From: Cristatella mucedo
Taxonomy: Eukaryota; Bryozoa; Phylactolaemata; Cristatellidae
Assembly: GCA_009760855.2 (NCBI GenBank)
Contig: WPIO01000019.1
Coordinates: forward strand, 1,200,001-1,264,000
DNA length: 64,000 nucleotides
Direction: 5' to 3'
Made by a program: the position numbers and the translations under genes. Below, piece by piece: positions 1-9,346 of the stretch. The notes below the pieces were generated by a model. That model was not told where the DNA came from. It saw nothing but the letters and a program-made list of their open reading frames with translations, and ran no database searches. Every line of letters starts with the position of its first letter. Position 1 is the first letter of the stretch.

Positions 1-400
1 GCGTCTGAAAATTGAGCTAACAAGACTTAATTTATGCTACTTAAACTCGTGCGATTACTGTCTATTTTGCATTGCTTTGGTAGTAAATATATACAATTCA
101 TTTGTATAAGGCTATCCAAAACGTATGCTTAACTATGGAACTGTCGGACGACAGCCACAAGTAGTAGGCTTTTACTGCAATAGGATGCTCCATCCTAATT
201 TCTATGATTGCCTTGTAAGCAAAAGGTTCGTATCTGTATATACTGCATCAATCAGAAAAGCGTACGAAAATATATAGGTTGATAACGATACTTTGCATAC
301 TCTCCCACGAATACAGATTATGCTTTATATACCTGTATGCGCATATGTGCATATAATATATAATATATAAAAATGAAATTTAAGTACGAGTTAAGTATAT
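1..400. other. AT-rich anonymous DNA
   Basis: No coding frame, repeat or RNA signal is recognisable. The stretch is AT-rich and ends beside a LINE tail. Confidence 0.5.
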
Positions 401-475
401 TTATAATAATTATAGTAACACACTTGATAAAGCGCCCTCAGAGAACTCAATCTCTTTCTTGATGCTTTATGTACC
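401..475 (-). repeat. LINE-A 3' tail fragment
   Basis: Read on the minus strand, this is the end of LINE-A: the GCGCC/GGCGC hairpin with the inner AGAGA/TCTCT pair, then CAAGTG and a decayed (ATT)n. Only the last 70 bp or so is present, which is usual for a strongly 5'-truncated insertion. Confidence 0.8.
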
Positions 476-536
476 TTATGCAGTATATACTTAATTAAGA
501 ATCTGCAGATACAGGTAGTACGAAAGGCGTGTACAG

Positions 537-537
<1 letters not shown>

Positions 538-608
<71 letters not shown>

Positions 609-610
609 GC

Positions 611-663
<53 letters not shown>

Positions 664-668
664 TGTGT
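538..668. repeat. (TA)n followed by (TG)n microsatellite
   Basis: A TA run of about 75 bp with CATA interruptions passes directly into a TG run of about 55 bp. Open frames across it are low-complexity artefacts. Confidence 0.97.
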
Positions 669-1150
669 AAGTGTTTCAGGTGCTGCAAAAGACGCCTCTG
701 AGAACAGCTTCTATTGAGCCCCATTGCGACACATAGAAAGCATCTTCCATCCAGGAGCTCGTTTCTATTCCCACAACCGTGTACCCGTTGTTCCTTCCTG
801 TCGTGGTATATGGCCAAAGCAACAACACACTCGGCAGTCAGTCAAGCTTCAGGGTTGGATTATGGGTATTTGCAGTGTTACCCTCATCATTCTGTTCTGA
901 TAGGAAGCACTAGCATAAACGTAATGAATGCACATGCCTGCACTTTGGTTGAGCTAGGATTGATCTGAGGGTTCAAACCTTGACCTTTCTTAGATAGCCA
1001 AACGAAGCAGGCCTGCAGGGACATGTCGGGTGGCTTGCCAGCTAGACCCGTTGCCACAGGTCGGTCCGAAAGGAGCCAGTATCCATTTTCACTCCTCTAG
1101 CCTACATCTATGCATGCATGTTCACACATATACTTCTAATGCGTGCGCAG
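669..1150. other. anonymous DNA
   Basis: No repeat family or convincing coding frame was recognised. Short open frames lack splice or homology support. Confidence 0.4.

Positions 1151-1151
<1 letters not shown>

Positions 1152-1180
<29 letters not shown>
1152..1180. repeat. (CA)n microsatellite
   Basis: About 14 CA units, followed by degenerate CACGTGCGCACGCA. Confidence 0.95.
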
Positions 1181-1183
<3 letters not shown>

Positions 1184-1470
1184 CGTGCGCACGCACACTC
1201 ACGGGCTCACCTTCACCCAAAATGTAGAGAGGAGAATAGAGACAGATCTTTCCCCAGCATTTGAATCGGGCATTAGCCTCGGTCTAAGATGACCCAGTGG
1301 CTGGAGCACAGTAGCAAGGCAGAGAGTAGTAGAAGGGCAGACGTCCCCCACCGACAAATCTTGGATGGTGAAGGCTGACTCTGGGATGTGGGGTGTGTCC
1401 CTTCATGGCCGCTGAGCTCCCGTCGTACGGAAGATGCAAGGAGCTTCTTTGCCGAAGCTCCGCAGAGGCG

Positions 1471-1473
<3 letters not shown>

Positions 1474-1529
<56 letters not shown>
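1474..1529. repeat. (CTG)n triplet tract, about 18.5 pure units
   Basis: Uninterrupted CTG (CAG on the other strand) over 56 bp. It lies in a plus-strand open frame (1393-1629) that would give a poly-leucine run. On the minus strand it could read poly-Gln, poly-Ala or poly-Ser. No evidence shows it is translated. Confidence 0.97.
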
Positions 1530-1530
<1 letters not shown>

Positions 1531-3049
1531 CGAGCCGTGCTTGGTGAGCAGTCGTCCTTAGCAAATGTTCGAAAGCACTTTGTACGTCGGGTGAAGGTGA
1601 CTTACAGCCTCGAACGTAGCCGTCGGTGAAGGGATGGGTCTATCCAAGCCCTCGACCGTTCGGCAGCCCGAGCCGGCTCGGCTATAATAGCTGTAATTGC
1701 TCCGTGGAATTCTGACTCAATCGGCTTTGGGTGTGGGGGCCGCACTACCGGCCGTCGGCAGCCGGTGCTACTGCTAGCGAGCCAGTGCACGAGCTGGCGA
1801 ATAGACAGCCGCTCTCTCAACGGTCATCCTCAGAAAGGATTTCCCGGTTTCCATCGAATTCGGTTGACTGGCCGCAACGGGATAAGCAAGAGCGATGAGT
1901 CGCCCATTTGTCAGTCGCCCGACCCATCCAACTGTCTGCCGCCCGATATCCTGGTTAGCGACGACAATCACCGAGACCTAATATAGACGGACGTACAGTA
2001 CAGTTCAGGCGACGTCCGGCATCTTGCTTTGCTTTCGGAGGCCAGCCATTAGAGGCATCGGCTCGGAGGCATCGACCGAGTGGTGTGCAACATTGCACTC
2101 GCGAGCGCCAGCAGGAACACCACTCTTCGACATATCGCGTCGAGCGAAAGCGAGACCGCGAAGAGACGGCAGCACTAGCTAGCTCGAGAGGGGGCGCCAC
2201 GAAGCCAACAGGGTGCAGCGCCGGCAGCTTGCTACCAGCACACCGCCCACCCGGCCCAAGCTATGTGGGCAATGTAGCAGGGCTCTGCCGCGACACTGCT
2301 TAGCCGCAGCAGCTGCTCGCCTCGGCCAGGCTCGCAGCTCGTCGGAGGGAGGAGTCGCATGACGAAGACTTTCGGTTTCGCGTCGCTCTGCCTGGCGGAT
2401 CGAGAGTGCTGTGTCGGCAGCTGGGACGGCGGCGTTGCCGTAGCCGCTGGCTCGGTGGCCAATGCATGCACGGCAGGACAGCACAGGGCGACAGCTCGGC
2501 ACTGGCGACGGCGACGACGACGGAGTCGCCGCCTTTGCTTACAGCCGCTGCCCACCGGCTGGGTCCGGCTTGGTGCGAACGTGGGCGTGCTGAGATACTC
2601 TGCACGGGCGTCAGCGAGCCTGCTCGAGAGAGGGACAGAGGACTCCAGAGGACAGCCAAAAGATGCGCCAGCCGGCCGCGGATTACTATATTCGTCGTCT
2701 ACGACGTCTCAAGTTCGACCGGCTCTGCTGGTAGCGCTGCAGACGATAGCGTTGATCGCAGTTGAGCCGGCGGAGCGAGGCGCTGCCTGCGGCGGCGGGA
2801 CCGCTAGCATACGCGTAGGCATCGAACTGCTTGAGAGCAACGCTCCAGCACTCTCAGGTGCGGTGGTGCAATCAGGTTTCTGTAGCGAATTTTCAAAGGC
2901 TTGACAGGCCGCTTCCTATTCGTAACTGGCTGCCGGGGGGGGGGTGCAGGGCAGGAATGGCGCGTTAAAAACGCCGCGTTCAGCAGGGCGTTCTTAGCCC
3001 GGTCAGCACTTCGTCCTGGAGCCCGGTACTTTTCCGCTCCGAGATCTGG

Positions 3050-3130
3050 GCCGTGGCCCGGCGGCGAGGTGCTCCCACTTCACGACCCGGGGGTGGCGGG
3101 TTCGCAGGTCGCGCGTTCGCGTCCTGCCAT
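3050..3130 (+). repeat. tRNA-like segment, possible SINE head
   Basis: TGGCCCGGCGG resembles a Pol III A box, and GCGTTCGCGTCC about 55 bp downstream resembles a B box. AGGTGCTC and TTCACGACC between them match parts of the SINE-A and SINE-B heads. Base pairing is too poor for an intact tRNA. A CpG-rich relative of SINE-B is the simplest reading. Confidence 0.35.
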
Positions 3131-3228
3131 CTCTCGAATTCATTTCGATCGGATGCGAGTCCGCGCGGGCGCGTCGAGTCTACGCTTGCTGCGCCGACGC
3201 GGCGAACGCGGATACTGTAGGGCGCTTC

Positions 3229-3251
3229 ACCTCTCTCTCTCTCTCTCTCCG
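3229..3251. repeat. short (CT)n tract
   Basis: About 11 CT units at the edge of the GC-rich block. Confidence 0.9.
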
Positions 3252-3489
3252 GCACGGCCTCGATTCAGCAGAAGTCGCCAATATGCTTTCAGTGGCGCGG
3301 AAGGCTTAGAATACCTACTTCATTTTAGCAGTAAGGTTTACGATAACTCGAAATTGTCGTTCTTTTCGCTTCTCTACCATCTAGCACCAGTTCCTGCTTT
3401 TTCACTGACTTACGCCCCGCTTCCGTCCCACGTCCCTTCCCCCACCAATCCCACATCCTTATCCTCCCCTATAATCCTCCGAATTTGGA

Positions 3490-3920
3490 AGCTATTTCCC
3501 TCGCTTGTCTGTCGCGAACAACGCAATTGCAGCATTACAGCACTTCTCGCTGACTTACACTGGCTCTCTGTCGACTTCCATGTTTTGTAACCCACTTCTA
3601 AGGTCACATCGTTCTTGTGCTCCACCCGCCTACCTATACGAATTACATGCCCATCAGCTTAGGCATGTTACCACTCTCTCATCTGACTCGAGTCGCGCAG
3701 CCGTGCCTCTAACCAACCGCAAAGCCGATGGAGAGCCGTGCCTTTAGTTCATAGGCACTCTAAAGCCTGGAACACAGTCACGACCGACGTCACTAATCTC
3801 CTGACTGAACGATTTAAAAAGAAGCTAAAAACCTGCCGTAGTTCCTCATAGCTTTGGCTTGGTCCATATGAATTATCTGTTGCGTGCTTATAGGGGCTGA
3901 CACTATGCATATTATCATGA
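3490..3920 (+). pseudogene. LINE-A RT C-terminal region, decayed
   Basis: The translated pieces CREQRNCSITALLADLHWLS, then a frameshifted PSYL..LPHQ-like stretch, and a SRAAVPLTN...GEPCL segment follow the order of the LINE-A protein end (CRERRSCHITPLLADLHWLP, AYLSEILPHQ, PRTNLKSFGDRAFSS). Frameshifts and stops break the frame. The 3' UTR is only faintly visible (GGGGCTGACACTATGCAT). This is an old copy. Confidence 0.7.
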
Positions 3921-4045
3921 AGCAATTGCATGCTTCCTTTTCAGCACACACTGTATATCGCGTACCCAGACAGAGATACAATCCTCATTGGGTGCTATAT
4001 AGTTTTTTTTTTTATTATACCTATCTCGTCTTCGCTCTCTTACTA

Positions 4046-4059
4046 CCTCTCTCTCTCTA

Positions 4060-4097
<38 letters not shown>
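4046..4097. repeat. (CT)n then (TA)n microsatellite
   Basis: A short CT run passes into about 40 bp of TA. Confidence 0.95.
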
Positions 4098-4101
<4 letters not shown>

Positions 4102-4219
4102 GAATTATATACATATATATCTTTCTTTCTCTCTCTTTCTGCTGGTGTGTTTGCAACAACTATACTTGTATGAGCCATTCATTCAATTCGGATACCAATC
4201 AAAGGTCAAGTGCTACGTC

Positions 4220-5110
4220 CAAGTTGGCCGCATTCGGCGGTCCTAGAGCGCCCGTCCACCGGAGCTACCCTGCTAATTGTCCGATCGCCTAATCGCTCGT
4301 TCCTCGTTGCCGCAGGACTGCTGCATCAGCGAGGTCACTTCTCCTCATTTGACCCGTGCGCCGCAGCTTGAGCCAGTTCGCCGACGTAGCGAGCTGGCCG
4401 AGCGAGCGCCGCCCGTGGCGATCGCTCGCATTCCTAGGCATGCGCTGCCGTGCCGGTCGCGCTAAACCGCCCGCTGAGATCCGCGATTTGATAGAAACTC
4501 GACGCTCGCGCGAACCTGCGCAGACTGTCGAGGCTTGAGCTGCTGTCACCTGAACCGCGTCGCCGCGCGGACCCCTCGCGCGTGACTGCCGACTGTGCTG
4601 CCGCCGCTGGCGACCGGGCGGCGGCGGCTCGGCCGACGGCGCTGGGCGCGCGGCGGCCAGAGCCGCCAGCCCGCCGCCGGCCGCGAGGGCGACCGAGGGG
4701 GCCGCAGCTGCCGTCCTTCCGAAGTTGCCGCGTTACTCAGGCTCCCAACTCGTGCTCTCTTTGAAGACGCCATATAAAAAAGGCGAAGTCGGCTCTCCCG
4801 ACTCTCCCGACGCGCCCTCGCGGAAGGATCGAAGCTCGTCCGCCTGTCGATGGGGCGTAAATTGATTCTGCACTCTCCTCACGTGCCGCGCGAGCCTCTC
4901 TTCGCGGCCTTCGCGCCTTCGGGCTCCGACTGAGAGCGCTCGCGCCGCGAATCGCTGTTTCGTTTCGAGTGGCTGCGCGCGCGTGCGCGCGAACGTGGCG
5001 CTCCCGTGGTAGGCCGCCGATGGCGGTTGTGGCGCGATCGCTCCCTGCCCGCCGCGCTGGAGCCGCCAAAGGGCGAACTCCGGGATTGAAATAATTCCCA
5101 TCGAGTCTTC
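4220..5110. other. GC/CpG-rich block 2
   Basis: CpG-dense DNA with no repeat family recognised. Open frames on both strands (for example 4737-5234 minus, 165 codons) look compositional. A consensus TATA box sits inside it, so a promoter role is possible. Confidence 0.45.
4773..4783 (+). promoter_or_regulatory. candidate TATA box
   Basis: TATAAAAAAGG stands alone in strongly GC-rich sequence. About 25-30 bp downstream is a pyrimidine-rich stretch (CTCTCCCGACTCTCCCGA) that could hold a start site. The next ATG (4850) opens only 27 codons, so no product can be named. On sequence alone this is a weak call. Confidence 0.3.
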
Positions 5111-5118
5111 GCCTCGAA

Positions 5119-5320
5119 GTCATAGCTGCGCCTCTAACTGACCTCGAGTTCAGAGGAAACTGCGCCTTGCCTTCGTCTGCTCTCAAAGCCGGGAACTCAC
5201 TCCCGACCGTTGTCATACCCTGGCTTGATGACACTCAAAAAGGAAGCTAAACGACCACCTGCTACCGCGTGAATTGACCCTTGTGTGCACGCTTACGCTG
5301 GTGGACACCGTGCGTGTTAA
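5119..5320 (+). pseudogene. LINE-A 3' fragment, highly decayed
   Basis: The pieces GCGCCTCTAACTGACCTC, CTCTCAAAGCCGGGAACTCA, CACTCAAAAAGGAAGCTAAA and GTGAATTGACCCTTGTGTGC follow the order of the LINE-A coding end and early 3' UTR. There is no usable frame. Confidence 0.6.
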
Positions 5321-5422
5321 CTCAAAGCAACTGACGGTGCCGCGCTTACAGCATATGCAGAGTGCCAAAAAAATACTTGTCGCCCTTAGCGCACGACATC
5401 AATGTAGTATGTATGCGTGCAT

Positions 5423-5590
5423 GTCTCTCGGTATGCATCTCTCGCAAACAAGAAAAAGTAAGAAGCATTGCGGAGTCAGTAGGGCAGATAAGTCGGGGAT
5501 TAGTACGGAAGTAGCAGCTCAGGACGGCTGGAAAGGATGAGCCCTAGTCGGCATCCAGAGAGTGGATGTCGTTGCGCAAGGACGATGTGC
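5423..5590 (-). repeat. LINE-C 3' UTR fragment
   Basis: It closely matches 11640-11830 and 30550-30720 (CTCGCAAACAAGAAAAA, AGTAGCAGCTCAGGACGGCTGGAAAGGAT). Those copies carry LINE-C coding sequence upstream, which fixes the family and orientation. Confidence 0.7.
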
Positions 5591-5599
5591 GGCTGTTAT

Positions 5600-5828
5600 A
5601 ATTAATAACAATACTAATAATGCACTTGATAAAGCACCCTCAGAAAACTTAATCTCTTTCTAGGTGCTTTACATTTGCTGCAAAGGGAAATGCAATTGAA
5701 TGGTAAGTAAAATCATGCTTGAAAAACAAACAAAATGAATAATATGGTTAGGGGTGACATGCACAGGGTCAGCATGCAAATGTGGTTAGTCAGCATGCAC
5801 AGTGTCAGCACACATAAGCACATGAAAG
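5600..5828 (-). repeat. LINE-A 3' UTR, left half of an interrupted copy
   Basis: On the minus strand this is the full LINE-A 3' UTR: the tandem TGCTGAC...CTAACCA units, the terminal hairpin and a decayed (ATT)n. It stops at GCACATGAA, exactly where a plus-strand LINE-A begins, and the rest of this copy resumes at 7021. Confidence 0.85.
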
Positions 5829-7020
5829 ATCATCTGAAGTACCTCTGAAATATGGAGTACCTCAGGGCTCCATGCTAGGTCGGGTTCTCTTCACGGTTTA
5901 TACTCTCCCTCTTGCTGATGTGATTGCCAAGCACAATCTAGGCTTTCACTTCTATGCGAATGGCACTCAGTTGTACCTTTGCTTTGATCCCTCCCAGCCT
6001 TCGAGCACCTCAAATTCTCTCAACTCACTTGCTGCATGCATTGATGACATCCGCACATGGATGGCAGCAAATTTTCTAAAACTTAACGATGATAAAACTA
6101 ACTTACTAGTTAAGGGCAAACCCAGTGTGATTCAGAGATTTGAAAGGCTGACTCTCAAAATTGACTCTGCCAGCATATCTCCTGTCGAATCAACTCGAAA
6201 TCTAGGTGTCATATTCCAAAGCGACCTCTTGTTAGACGACCATATCAGCTCCACAGTCAAATCTGCCTATTTTTAGCTTCATAACATTGCTAAAATTCGG
6301 GATTGTTTAGATAAGGATAGCACGTCCAAGTTGGTCCATGCATTCATGACATCCCGTCTCGACTTCTGCAACTCACTGCTTACTGGCCTACCAGCATGTG
6401 CGATCAGGCGATTGCAGCTGGTGCAAAACTCTGCAGCTATGCTTGTCTGCCGTGAGCGTCGCAGTTGCCACATCACTCCACTTCTCGCCGACCTGCACTG
6501 GCTACCAGTCAAGCGACGGATTGACTTCAAGGTTTTGTCGCTCACTTTTAGGTCCCTTCATTCTATGGCTCCAGCCTATCTCTCAGATATAATCCCCCAT
6601 CAGGCCAAGCATCGTAGCACCCGCTTTTTGGAATCCAACAGTATAGAAATACCTCATACAAACCTTAAATCCTTTGGAGACCGTGCGTTTAGTTCGTATG
6701 CTCCCAAAGCCTGGAACTCCCTTCCGACCTGCGGCAGAACATCCCCTAACCTGACCACATTTAAAAGGAACTTAAAAACACACCTATTTATTCTTATGTG
6801 CTTATGCGTGCTGACACGGTGCATGCTGCCACTAACCACATTTGCATGCTGACCCTGTGCATGTCACCCCTAACCATATTATTCATTTTGTTTGTTTTTC
6901 AAGTATGATTTTACTTACCATTCAATTGCATTTTACTTTGCAGCAAACGTAAAGCGCCTTAAAAGAGATTAGGTTCTCTGAGGGCGCTTTATCAAGTGCA
7001 TTATTATTATTATTATTATA
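5829..7020 (+). pseudogene. LINE-A reverse transcriptase fragment with 3' UTR, nested
   Basis: A 5'-truncated non-LTR retrotransposon. It begins in the RT domain (KYGVPQGSMLGRVLF) and runs through the palm box, the LVHAFMTSRLDFCNSLLTGL and CHITPLLADLHWLPVKRRID segments and the DRAFSSYAPKAWNSLPT end. It then has the complete 3' UTR, terminal hairpin and (ATT)n at 7000-7020. The catalytic FYADD box reads FYANG (5950-5964), so both catalytic aspartates of that box are lost. A TAG at 6274-6276 also breaks the frame. The insertion lies inside another LINE-A copy of opposite orientation. No activity is expected. Confidence 0.92.
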
Positions 7021-7100
7021 AGGACGAATCACAGGGGCCCACTAAATGCTGCCCTAAATAGATGTGTTTTTAAGTTCCCTTTAAATGTTATTAATAATAA
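7021..7100 (-). repeat. LINE-A, right half of the interrupted copy
   Basis: GGACGAATCACAGGG...CCACTAAATGCTG continues the minus-strand copy of 5600-5828 with essentially no gap, as shown by the uninterrupted copy near 20815-20890. It fades at about 7100. Confidence 0.85.
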
Positions 7101-7284
7101 GCGTCCAGGACGGGACAAACGCACTGGTGAACTTACCTTCAAAAACTTCAGGGCTGCACATGTTCGGCGCATTGCGAAGCTCCGAGTCGTTTCTGTGCAG
7201 GGAGTTATCACCTCTCCGCTAGCGGGGGGGGGGCTGAGTAGGTTAGGACGGCACGCCTTCGATGCGCATGTTGAATCAGCTAGT
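7101..7284. other. anonymous DNA with a stray SINE-B end
   Basis: Nothing is recognised except TGTTGAATCAGCTAG at 7269-7283. That matches the last 15 bp of SINE-B in plus orientation and faces the minus copy that follows. Confidence 0.5.
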
Positions 7285-7466
7285 AAAAAAAAAAAATCCT
7301 AGCTGATTAAACAGCCTCTTTTTGTATAGCGACAGAAGAGCTTTTACGGCTATCACCACCGCTTGCAGTGGCGATAAAGAATCGCCCACCACAGGAATCG
7401 AACCCACGACCTCGGGACCGAGGTCGTGAAAGCAACCGCCTTACCTAGTGTGCCATCACGGCTAAG
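7285..7466 (-). repeat. SINE-B, near full length
   Basis: On the minus strand the tRNA-like head has an A box (TGGCACACTAGG) and a B box (GGTTCGATTCC). Between them is a perfect palindrome, CACGACCTCGG/CCGAGGTCGTG, resembling an over-long variable arm. The body (GCAAGCGGTGGTGATAGCC, CTCTTCTGTCGCTATACA) ends in AATCAGCTAGGA plus a T run that may be a Pol III terminator. AAGGCG after the A box suggests tRNA Ser/Leu ancestry. Confidence 0.85.
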
Positions 7467-7557
7467 GATCTACCAGTCCTCTCAAAGGTAGCAATTGGTC
7501 ACATTTTTTCGTGGGGGCGAGTTCATTCGATGTGACACAAGCTTCGGAGGCGTACGC

Positions 7558-7604
7558 GGCGCCGAGGCTCGCGGCGCGGCCTCGGCGCCGCGAGCCTCGG
7601 CGCC
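7558..7604. other. perfect 20-bp GC-rich inverted repeat
   Basis: The arms 7558-7577 and 7585-7604 are exact reverse complements, separated by a 7-nt loop (GGCCTCG). Either strand could form a very stable hairpin. No T run follows, so it is not a Pol III or bacterial-type terminator. Confidence 0.9.
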
Positions 7605-7936
7605 CGGAGCGCGGAGCCCCTGAACGATCTCAGACTGTCGGCATGGCGAAGCGGCTTCGGCCGCGAGAAGTTTCAGACCCTGCCCGAAATGGTGCGCGCG
7701 CCCATCTATTCGAAGAGGGGCCCATGGAGGGACCGCTTCTTCCGGCCAGTCGCGGAGGCGTCTCCTCAGATCGGCGCCATCCGATTTTCTCCTCAGACGC
7801 AGCGTACTGAGCTCGCGCCGCTGCTGCTGCTGCTGCGGCAGCGAACCGCCGACGCGCGGCTTCCCAGGAAGACCAAACGAGGGCGCTCGCTCTAGTTTTA
7901 CACGAAGCCTGCGAGGAGGTCTTTTGGACGGCTCAC

Positions 7937-7984
7937 CTTCGGAGTCGAGCTCTTTACGGTCCACGAGAAACGGCGGGTCGCCAT
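7937..7984 (-). CDS. candidate first coding exon (16 codons), unidentified gene
   Basis: On the minus strand, GAGAAAATGGCG gives an ATG in a strong Kozak context (A at -3, G at +4). It is followed by 16 codons (MATRRFSWTVKSSTPK) that end at AAG|GTGAGC, a near-ideal splice donor, in phase 0. The upstream side (higher coordinates) is a CpG-rich leader with repeated motifs and a TATTTAA. The protein is too short to identify. The longer open frame 7482-7964 overlaps in another phase and is less attractive because of its composition. No second exon was found, and the downstream minus-strand DNA is full of transposons. This could be chance. Confidence 0.3.
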
Positions 7985-8040
7985 TTTCTCAGGAGGGGCG
8001 GCAGAGCTTTTCAGGGGCGGCGGACCGTCGGCGCGGTGCA

Positions 8041-8061
8041 GACAGAAGCGTCGCTTCTGTC
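8041..8061. promoter_or_regulatory. 21-bp palindrome in the candidate leader
   Basis: GACAGAAGCG-T-CGCTTCTGTC has perfect 10-bp arms around one base. It lies 57-77 bp upstream of the candidate ATG on the minus strand. It could be a dimeric protein-binding site or an mRNA hairpin; neither is proven. Confidence 0.4.
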
Positions 8062-8112
8062 GGCGCCTGCCTTCAGAGCAAAGCGGGAGTCGAGGAGGCG
8101 CTCCGGGAGGCT

Positions 8113-8144
8113 CCGAGGTTACGAGTCGCTGCCGAGGTTACGAG
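8113..8144. promoter_or_regulatory. duplicated 13-mer CCGAGGTTACGAG, 19-bp spacing
   Basis: Exact copies occur at 8113-8125 and 8132-8144, about 130-160 bp upstream of the candidate minus-strand ATG. Paired identical motifs in a CpG-rich leader would fit transcription-factor sites. Confidence 0.4.
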
Positions 8145-8176
8145 CGCTCTATGGTGGCAATGCCGAATTACTACAT

Positions 8177-8183
8177 TAAATAG
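8177..8183 (-). promoter_or_regulatory. possible TATA-like element TATTTAA
   Basis: It lies on the minus strand upstream of the duplicated 13-mer and the candidate exon, in otherwise GC-rich DNA. It is short and unproven. Confidence 0.2.
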
Positions 8184-9319
8184 GGGGAGAACCGGTGACA
8201 GAGTGCGATGGCGAAAAGAGCGGTCGACATCAAGCACCGGCTGCAGGCTTGAACGTACGAGTTGGCCAAAAACGAACCACTCCGACCTAGCCTGTATCGG
8301 CAGTCGAGCCGGTGTCGACGCGTTATTGATGAACCGGAAATGCGCTCGAAGACTTCCGCGGTGTTAAAACCAGGGCAAGCCCATGCAAGCAGAGTCGTGC
8401 AACTGGAGCCACCCAACTGCTGCACCAGTGCGACTCAGAAAGATTAGCGGATAATGCAAGAGGCCGAGCTGCTGCGAGCGCGTTGCGCTGGCTTTCAGAT
8501 GCTGCTCGCATTGAAGTAATCGTAAACTCGGAGGCCGTACGACAGGCGGAGCTGCAACGCGTCGTGACTACGAGCTTGACAGCGGAACCTCGATTGCTAG
8601 CTGCGAGCTTGCGCGCAGAGTTATACCTGAGAGGCGCTCACGAGACAGACGCAAAAGGCCGAGGCCTAGGACCATCGCCGCTCTATACTTTCCCAACAGC
8701 AGGGCGACGTGCGCAACGACGCGCGCATCGGCTGACGAATGCGAGTGAATCGGCGAGCGCACGCCGACTGCACGGCGTCGCGAGGTTCCGTCGCCGCGCT
8801 CGGCTCGCGCCAACGCCGCTGAGCGATACTTGGGCGATCGCTGCTACCGACGTGGCTCGGGGCTTCCACGTCCGGACAGAACTAGACCGGCTGAGCAAAC
8901 GCAGCGCTCGTGGCGGCGCTAGTCTCGGCCGACGAGCGTAGCGAATACTGACCGAACGCCCGATTCTCGCATCGCCACCGACGGTCGCGGAATCGGCAGA
9001 TTACGAAAAAGCTGGAGATTATTAGTGGCTCTAGCTTAACTATAAGCTTTAGGAACAGGAAATGCTGGAATCTAGGGTTTGGAAAAAGTATCTAAGAGCA
9101 TCTAAAGCTTTGGCTAGTGCAGTACTTAATTCTTAATACGGTACTTAATACGGGCTTCGCACTAGCGAGTCGTGCGACACGGCAGGTGCTGCGCACGCGC
9201 GCCACTCTGCGGCTTGGCAGCGCACCACTCTATGCTAATGACTCGGACTGGTCGCAGAGGTACGGTCGCTCTCGATTGCACGGCGGCGCTCCGCTATCGC
9301 CGCCGCATCCGCGCGCCTA

Positions 9320-9346
9320 GTGCCGCCGCCGTATCGGCGGCGGCAC
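9320..9346. other. perfect 12-bp hairpin, TAT loop
   Basis: GTGCCGCCGCCG and CGGCGGCGGCAC flank TAT. A second complementary pair (CTAGTGCC with GGGCACTAG) encloses it, so two alternative folds overlap. Confidence 0.85.

Larger units (their letters stand above)
1390..3330. other. GC/CpG-rich block 1
   Basis: The block is plainly richer in CG dinucleotides than its AT-rich neighbours. It contains many overlapping open frames on both strands, the longest being 181 codons at 2359-2904 plus and 229 codons at 2901-3590 plus. Stops are rare in such DNA and none of these products resembles a known domain, so they are not called as genes. The block may be a promoter-type CpG island or exon-bearing DNA. 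A (CTG)n tract and a tRNA-like segment lie inside. Confidence 0.5.

Noticed and set aside
2359-3590. 181- and 229-codon plus-strand open frames in GC-rich block 1
   Set aside because: They lie where stops are rare, several frames are open together, composition is Arg/Ala/Gly/Ser-rich and no domain is recognisable.
6279-6545. Minus-strand open frames inside LINE-A copies (also 44648-44920, 51524-51778, 55836-56102)
   Set aside because: They are antisense shadows of the RT C-terminal coding region, recurring in each copy because the sequence is shared.
7285-7466. Intact tRNA gene
   Set aside because: A and B boxes are present, but the acceptor stem does not pair and the same head recurs with a non-tRNA body, so it is a SINE.
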